Of a stretch of 64,000 nt of DNA, positions 60,607 through 64,000 are shown piece after piece. The DNA comes from Glaciihabitans sp. INWT7 (GTDB taxonomy: Bacteria > Actinomycetota > Actinomycetes > Actinomycetales > Microbacteriaceae): contig NZ_CP043653.1 of the NCBI RefSeq assembly GCF_014217685.1, positions 2,732,419 to 2,796,418 of the forward strand. The letters are read 5' to 3'. Each line of letters opens with the position of its first letter. Position 1 is the stretch's first letter. A program made the translations under genes and the position numbers. The notes beneath the pieces are model-generated. The model was not told where the DNA came from. It ran no database searches and saw only the letters and a program-made list of their open reading frames with translations.

Positions 60607-61567
60607 GCGGTGCCGTTCCCAGTGATCGGGACGGGATAGCGGCGATCGCGACGGCCACCAGGGTGAGCAGCGTGCCGACGACGGTGGAGGTCACTACCGC
60701 CCGGCCCGCGACCGGCACGACCAGATCGAGCACGAGCGACATCACGAGCTGTCCGGCGACCGAACCGAGACCGAGAAGCAGCACTCCGGTGACCCGCACC
60801 ACGACCACGGCTCCGCCGATGAAGATCGTGCCGATGAGACCCCCGAGGTAGAGCACGGGAGTGGTCGGCATCCGCTCGGGGAGGCCCACGATCGCTTCGT
60901 GGATCAGGCAGGCCACGAGCAGCACGGTGGCACCGACCAGGAAGTTCATGAAGGTGGCGGTGAGGGCGGATCCGGCGACGCGTCGCACCTGGCCGTTGAC
61001 CGCCTGCTGAAGGCCCACCGCCAGTCCCGCGGCGAAGGGCAGCAGCAGCATCCAGGCCGGGATGTCGCCGCCGAAGCCGGCCGAGACCGCAACGCCGACC
61101 GCGATCAGAGCGAGCGCGGAGCCGAGAAGCCGGGTGACGGTGATCGCCGCCGGGGGCGTGTGCCCGATGCCGTTGCGGTCGATCGCGAGTCCGCTGATGG
61201 TCTGGCCGCAGACGACGGCCACGGTGAACAGTGCGACACCGAGCACCGCGCCGGTGATGCCTTGCGAGAGCACGAACAGGGCGCCGCCCGCTCCCCCGCA
61301 CAGGTACCACCACGGTGTTGTGCCCTCGCGTACGGAGGCGAACGCCTTCGAGAGCCCTTGCCGCCCAGGAGCCCACGCCGCCAGTGCGACGAGGAGGATG
61401 ACGAGCCCGGAGCCGAAAGAGATGACAGCGGCGAGGTAGCCGTCGGAGAGCGCCCGTCCCAACTCCCCGTTGACCCGTGACTGGGTCGCGGTGAGCACGC
61501 CGACCAGCACTGCGCCCGCGACTCCGATGGCGACCGCCGATCGGGAGTGCGCGGGTTCGGTCGTCAT
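60593..61567 (-). CDS. DMT-superfamily YdcZ/DUF606 transporter (324 aa)
   Basis: Ten helices formed by two DMT_YdcZ units, for example AIGVAGAVLVGVLTATQSRV with NGELGR, and AAGLAVGLQQAVNGQVRR in the second half. Internal duplication of the family motif (QSRVNGELG / QQAVNGQV) is clear. The substrate is unknown. ATG 61567 lies seven bases after TAACCT (61575-61580), the basis for this start. Confidence 0.93.
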   Translation of the reverse strand: MTTEPAHSRSAVAIGVAGAVLVGVLTATQSRVNGELGRALSDGYLAAVISFGSGLVILLVALAAWAPGRQGLSKAFASVREGTTPWWYLCGGAGGALFVLSQGITGAVLGVALFTVAVVCGQTISGLAIDRNGIGHTPPAAITVTRLLGSALALIAVGVAVSAGFGGDIPAWMLLLPFAAGLAVGLQQAVNGQVRRVAGSALTATFMNFLVGATVLLVACLIHEAIVGLPERMPTTPVLYLGGLIGTIFIGGAVVVVRVTGVLLLGLGSVAGQLVMSLVLDLVVPVAGRAVVTSTVVGTLLTLVAVAIAAIPSRSLGTAPLRVR

Positions 61568-61631
61568 TGGTCCAAGGTTATCGGCAGCGGCGCCCCACCC
61601 TGCGCACGCCAAGTAATATGAATACCCGTTC

Positions 61632-61708
61632 GCCCCCTTAGCTCAGTTGGCCAGAGCACCGCTCTTGTAAAGCGGGGGTCGTCGGTTCGAATCCGACAGG
61701 GGGCTCCA
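61632..61708 (+). tRNA. tRNA-Thr (anticodon TGT)
   Basis: Acceptor GCCCCCT / AGGGGGC, D arm AGCTCAGTTGGCCAGAGC, anticodon loop CTTGTAA with TGT, T loop TTCGAAT. CCA is encoded at 61706-61708. Confidence 0.97.
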
Positions 61709-61777
61709 CCACCCGTCGTCCACCGCCGTCTGCGGCTCGAGTCGAGACCGGCTTACCGGGCCCTGTGCGTGCCAGAG

Positions 61778-62116
61778 CTAGCTGGCCGGGTCGTACATGA
61801 ACTCTCGGAGTTCCTGAGCACACCGGCAGGCGACCGCGATCTTCCTCGACCACTCCACGGCATCGTCGCGCGTCGGCAATTCCAAGACGGTGAACCCGCC
61901 CTTGAGTCGACTGCCCGGATAGATCTCGGGAGCGACCGACCCATCGGCAGACACCAACACCGGATCGACCTGTTCGTCGATCCCTCCCCCGAACACGTAG
62001 ACACCAGCCGCTTTGGCCTCCTCGATCACGGCATGGGAGTCGGCGACGACGAACGGAAACTCCTCCTCGGTGAGCACCATGGCTTCGCTCGGGAAGGAGA
62101 TCAGGTACTTGGTCAT
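61778..62116 (-). CDS. YCII-related protein (112 aa)
   Basis: YciI-like ferredoxin-fold protein: MTKYLISFPSEAMVLTEEEF, then VIEEAKAAGVYVFGGGIDEQ with the conserved Gly-Gly, and KGGFTVLELPTRDDAVEWSR. Family members are small cytosolic proteins of uncertain activity, often near sigma factors. The start ATG 62116 matches the family; a longer upstream frame lacks support. Confidence 0.9.
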   Translation of the reverse strand: MTKYLISFPSEAMVLTEEEFPFVVADSHAVIEEAKAAGVYVFGGGIDEQVDPVLVSADGSVAPEIYPGSRLKGGFTVLELPTRDDAVEWSRKIAVACRCAQELREFMYDPAS

Positions 62117-62211
62117 CCCGACATTGTGCTCCGCTCGAGTGCCGGGCATCAAGGGAGGCGAGTGCATCAGCGGTCTGGCGCTCTGTGGATCCCTCGGATA
62201 CGGTTCGAGGT

Positions 62212-62928
62212 ATGAGCAATGTTCGGCTGAGCGTCGTGGCGGCGAGCGTCATGGTGACCCTCGCTCTCTCGGGTTGCGCCTCGGTCGGCGCCGGGGCTCA
62301 CCTGCCGAAAGCGGCGTCCTCCTCCACACCGGCGACTGATCGTTTCACCGCGCCCGATCTCGGTGCGAAACCGGCCCCGGCCGCTCCACTGACGGATGCC
62401 GAAGCGGAGACCGCCCATCTCGCGGAAGCGGACCGGGAGTGGGCGGACCTGGTCGCGGTGCATCCCTCGGCCGTGCGCCCCGCGGTCGCCCTGATCGCCT
62501 ACGACACCGGCACTCCCCTGTTCGCCGCTTCGGTACAGTGCATGACGCAGGCTGGGTACCACGCGGCACTCGCCCCCGAGGGCAACGGATGGGAGTCCAG
62601 CGGTCCCACCGTCGAAAGTGGGGACGTTCCCGAGGATGACGCGACGGCCTACGCGGTCGCCTCCTATGTGTGTGCCGTCCAACACTCCAGCCGGCCGGAG
62701 CCGCCCTACACGCCGGACGAACTCCGCTACGTCTACCGCTATCTCGATCAGTACCTGGTGCCGTGCTGGACCCACTACGGGTTCACGGTCCGCACCGGCG
62801 CACCCGGGCTCGATGCCTACCTCGCGTCGCACGGCGCCTGGTACCCGCAGCGATCCGGCTCCGGTTCGATCAGCGAGACCGAGATCAACACAGCCTGCCC
62901 CGTTCGCACGCCCCTCCGCGAGCGCTGA
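62212..62928 (+). CDS. Lipoprotein of unknown function (238 aa)
   Basis: A lipoprotein signal with lipobox LSGC (residues about 18-21), then an Ala/Pro linker and a globular extracytoplasmic domain of about 170 residues with four Cys (VQCMTQAGY, YVCAVQ, VPCWTHYGF, NTACPV), which may form two disulfides. I do not recognise a family. ATG 62212 is seven bases after TACGGT (62199-62204), a leaderless start. It is divergent from YciI. Confidence 0.82.
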   Translation: MSNVRLSVVAASVMVTLALSGCASVGAGAHLPKAASSSTPATDRFTAPDLGAKPAPAAPLTDAEAETAHLAEADREWADLVAVHPSAVRPAVALIAYDTGTPLFAASVQCMTQAGYHAALAPEGNGWESSGPTVESGDVPEDDATAYAVASYVCAVQHSSRPEPPYTPDELRYVYRYLDQYLVPCWTHYGFTVRTGAPGLDAYLASHGAWYPQRSGSGSISETEINTACPVRTPLRER

Positions 62929-63003
62929 AAGCACCCGCTCTCCGACACGGCTCACCGCAGCGGGGGACAACCGATCCCCCACTTGACACCAAAAACATTT
63001 GAC

Positions 63004-63024
63004 ATGACACCACGATAGTGTCAT
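63004..63024 (+). promoter_or_regulatory. Palindromic operator of the HicB-like/DUF4097 unit
   Basis: ATGACAC-CACGATA-GTGTCAT: perfect 7-bp arms around a 7-bp centre, 9 bp before ATG 63034. The right part contains TAGTGT (63016-63021), which fits a -10. The neighbourhood has further TGACA/TGTCA half-sites, so cooperative binding by an RHH protein is likely. Confidence 0.7.
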
Positions 63025-63033
63025 CCTGATGTC

Positions 63034-63516
63034 ATGGACTTGGGACAATACGTCAGCGACCTGCAACGACAGCTGGTGGATGCCGCTGCGAACGGCGCGG
63101 GAGACACCCGCCTCGCCGCAGAGCGGCTCGCCGCCGGGCTTGATGCCGCGACCCGGCTCGTGCTGCTCGACGCCCTCTCGGCTGCGGTCGGCGAAATCAC
63201 CCGGGACCTCGCACCGGGCTCGGTCGACCTGCGACTCCGCGGGCGCGAGGTCGAATTCGTGGTCACTACAGCCAGCACCGAGACCGACATCGACGAGGTG
63301 GCCGCCCTCGACATCGAGGACGCGAGCACCTCGCGCACCACCCTGCGACTGCCCGACGCCCTGAAGGCGCGGGTGGACGACGCGGCGGCCGCCGACGGCC
63401 TGTCGGTCAACACCTGGCTGGTGCGGGCTGTCGCCTCCGCCCTGCAGCCCCGACAACGACGGACCGCCCAGCGAACGCTGCGCACCGGCGACAACTTCGC
63501 CGGCTGGGCGCGATAG
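63034..63516 (+). CDS. HicB-like ribbon-helix-helix protein (160 aa)
   Basis: The N-terminal 95 residues form a helical/beta domain (LVDAAANGAGDTRLAAERLA, VDLRLRGREVEFVV), and the last 50 carry a ribbon-helix-helix DNA-binding fold: RTTLRLPDALKARVDDAAAA followed by GLSVNTWLVRAVASAL. The RHH part is HicB/Arc-like. It is next to a DUF4097 gene, an arrangement recurring in actinobacteria, and has a palindromic operator in its promoter. No HicA toxin is seen, so it is probably a regulator and not an antitoxin. An ATG at 63029 in another frame is out of phase. Confidence 0.85.
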   Translation: MDLGQYVSDLQRQLVDAAANGAGDTRLAAERLAAGLDAATRLVLLDALSAAVGEITRDLAPGSVDLRLRGREVEFVVTTASTETDIDEVAALDIEDASTSRTTLRLPDALKARVDDAAAADGLSVNTWLVRAVASALQPRQRRTAQRTLRTGDNFAGWAR

Positions 63517-63604
63517 GCACCCGTACCCACCCCTCGCCCGAACCACCCACCTGCCCCCACCCGCGGGGCCTCTCGAGTACGCCTCCCGGAAGGACAGCGC
63601 CAGC

Positions 63605-64000
63605 ATGCCCACTTACACGACCACCCTGCCGATCGACCTCGCCATCGACCTGCCCGTCGGCGCAGTCGACGTCATCGCAACCGACCGGGAAGACACGGTC
63701 GTGACGGTGACCGCAACGAATCCCGACCGCGCGGTGGACCGCCGGGGCGCGGAGGAGACGAGGGTCGACTTCGACGGCCAGCGACTCACCATCACGGCAC
63801 CGAAACCCCGACTGAGCTGGATCGGCCCCACCGAGTCCGTCGACGTGCGGGTCGAGCTGCCCACGGGGTCTCGGCTCACCGCGGAGGTCGCGGCCGGCGG
63901 CATCCACACCGCCGGGCGCCTCGGCGCCACCCGCATCAAGAGCGGGATGGGGCCCGTCGAGCTCGCCTCCACCGGGGACCTGTGGCTGCGGGCGGGGCAC
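63605..64000 (+). CDS. DUF4097 beta-helix protein, truncated by window end (132+ aa)
   Basis: ATG 63605 opens a frame that runs off the right edge. The product MPTYTTTLPIDLAIDLPVGA... is a run of short beta strands with the DUF4097 (putative adhesin-like, parallel beta-helix) pattern, for example VELPTGSRLTAEVAAGGIHT. It contains no signal peptide in the visible part. SD GGAAGGA lies about ten bases upstream. It is 89 bp downstream of the HicB-like gene, presumably in the same operon. Confidence 0.85.
   Translation, partial: MPTYTTTLPIDLAIDLPVGAVDVIATDREDTVVTVTATNPDRAVDRRGAEETRVDFDGQRLTITAPKPRLSWIGPTESVDVRVELPTGSRLTAEVAAGGIHTAGRLGATRIKSGMGPVELASTGDLWLRAGH

Noticed and set aside
63029-63364. 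ATG at 63029 seven bases after a -10 box as the HicB-like start
   Set aside because: It is in a different frame from the ribbon-helix-helix protein; translation from it gives no recognisable product.

Overview
The window is chromosomal DNA from a high-GC Gram-positive bacterium of the Actinomycetota, most likely a member of the Microbacteriaceae. The evidence is the strong G/C third-position bias, which gives most genes a long antisense shadow frame, the protein families present (SepX/GlpR, DUF4011-type helicase, long cold shock protein beside DUF3027, DUF2530, DUF3263 beside LytR_C, class Ic aminotransferase, bacterial XPB), and gene starts that repeatedly sit 6-7 bases after a TANNNT -10 box, the signature of leaderless transcription common in actinobacteria. 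Genes are tightly packed on both strands. I see no prophage, transposase, CRISPR array, rRNA or plasmid gene.

Layout. 1-6.3 kb: a frameshifted FMN reductase cut by the window edge, two aldo/keto reductases, a small hydrophilic protein, a DUF4349 lipoprotein, a two-gene ABC exporter and tRNA-Ala(CGC). 6.4-10.7 kb: cell-envelope and housekeeping genes: sepX, a RimJ-type acetyltransferase, galU, then divergently 5-formyl-THF cyclo-ligase, an FmdB zinc ribbon and mscL. 10.7-20.9 kb: a large DUF4011-type helicase with degenerate ATPase motifs, a TPM-family protein without its TPM domain, a class Ic aminotransferase, an MFS transporter, a secreted NlpC/P60 hydrolase, thyA and a PNPOx-like protein. 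20.9-23.8 kb: a complete copper-efflux operon csoR-copZ-copA with its operator. 23.9-30 kb: a deazaflavin-dependent reductase, PadR plus an ABC1/UbiB kinase, a NERD protein, and a CBS protein coupled to an ArsB/NhaD-type ion transporter. 30-38 kb: LysR with two aldo/keto reductases, a MalT-like LuxR regulator followed by a four-gene membrane-protein operon, and tRNA-Arg(CCT).

38-48 kb is a conserved actinobacterial neighbourhood: an HNH nuclease preceded by a possible attenuator, an IdeR-type regulator, serC, DUF2530, DUF3027 with a cold shock protein, and the pair helicase_C_3 / XPB. Here that pair is split by a PadR-HAAS gene pair flanked by two 98-bp direct copies of a palindromic element. 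48-52.6 kb holds a FolP2-like dihydropteroate synthase coupled to an Rv2671-like reductase, a two-component system and an orphan WXG100 protein. 52.6-53.95 kb is a non-coding block of three tandem-repeat families ending at the groEL terminator. 54-64 kb carries groEL with two CIRCE operators, a DUF3048 lipoprotein, a cold shock protein, LytR_C/DUF3263, DUF2332, two redox enzymes, a YdcZ transporter, tRNA-Thr(TGT), a lipoprotein, and a HicB-like/DUF4097 pair that runs off the window.

The most unusual features are non-coding: several minisatellites at gene ends, palindromic dispersed repeats, a roughly nine-copy array of about 104-bp hairpin units, and a short leader ORF whose stop codon lies in the loop of a terminator upstream of the HNH gene. 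The most unusual protein is the DUF4011 helicase that lacks the Walker A lysine and the Walker B glutamate. All calls rest on reading the sequence and on recognising families from memory; no database search was run.
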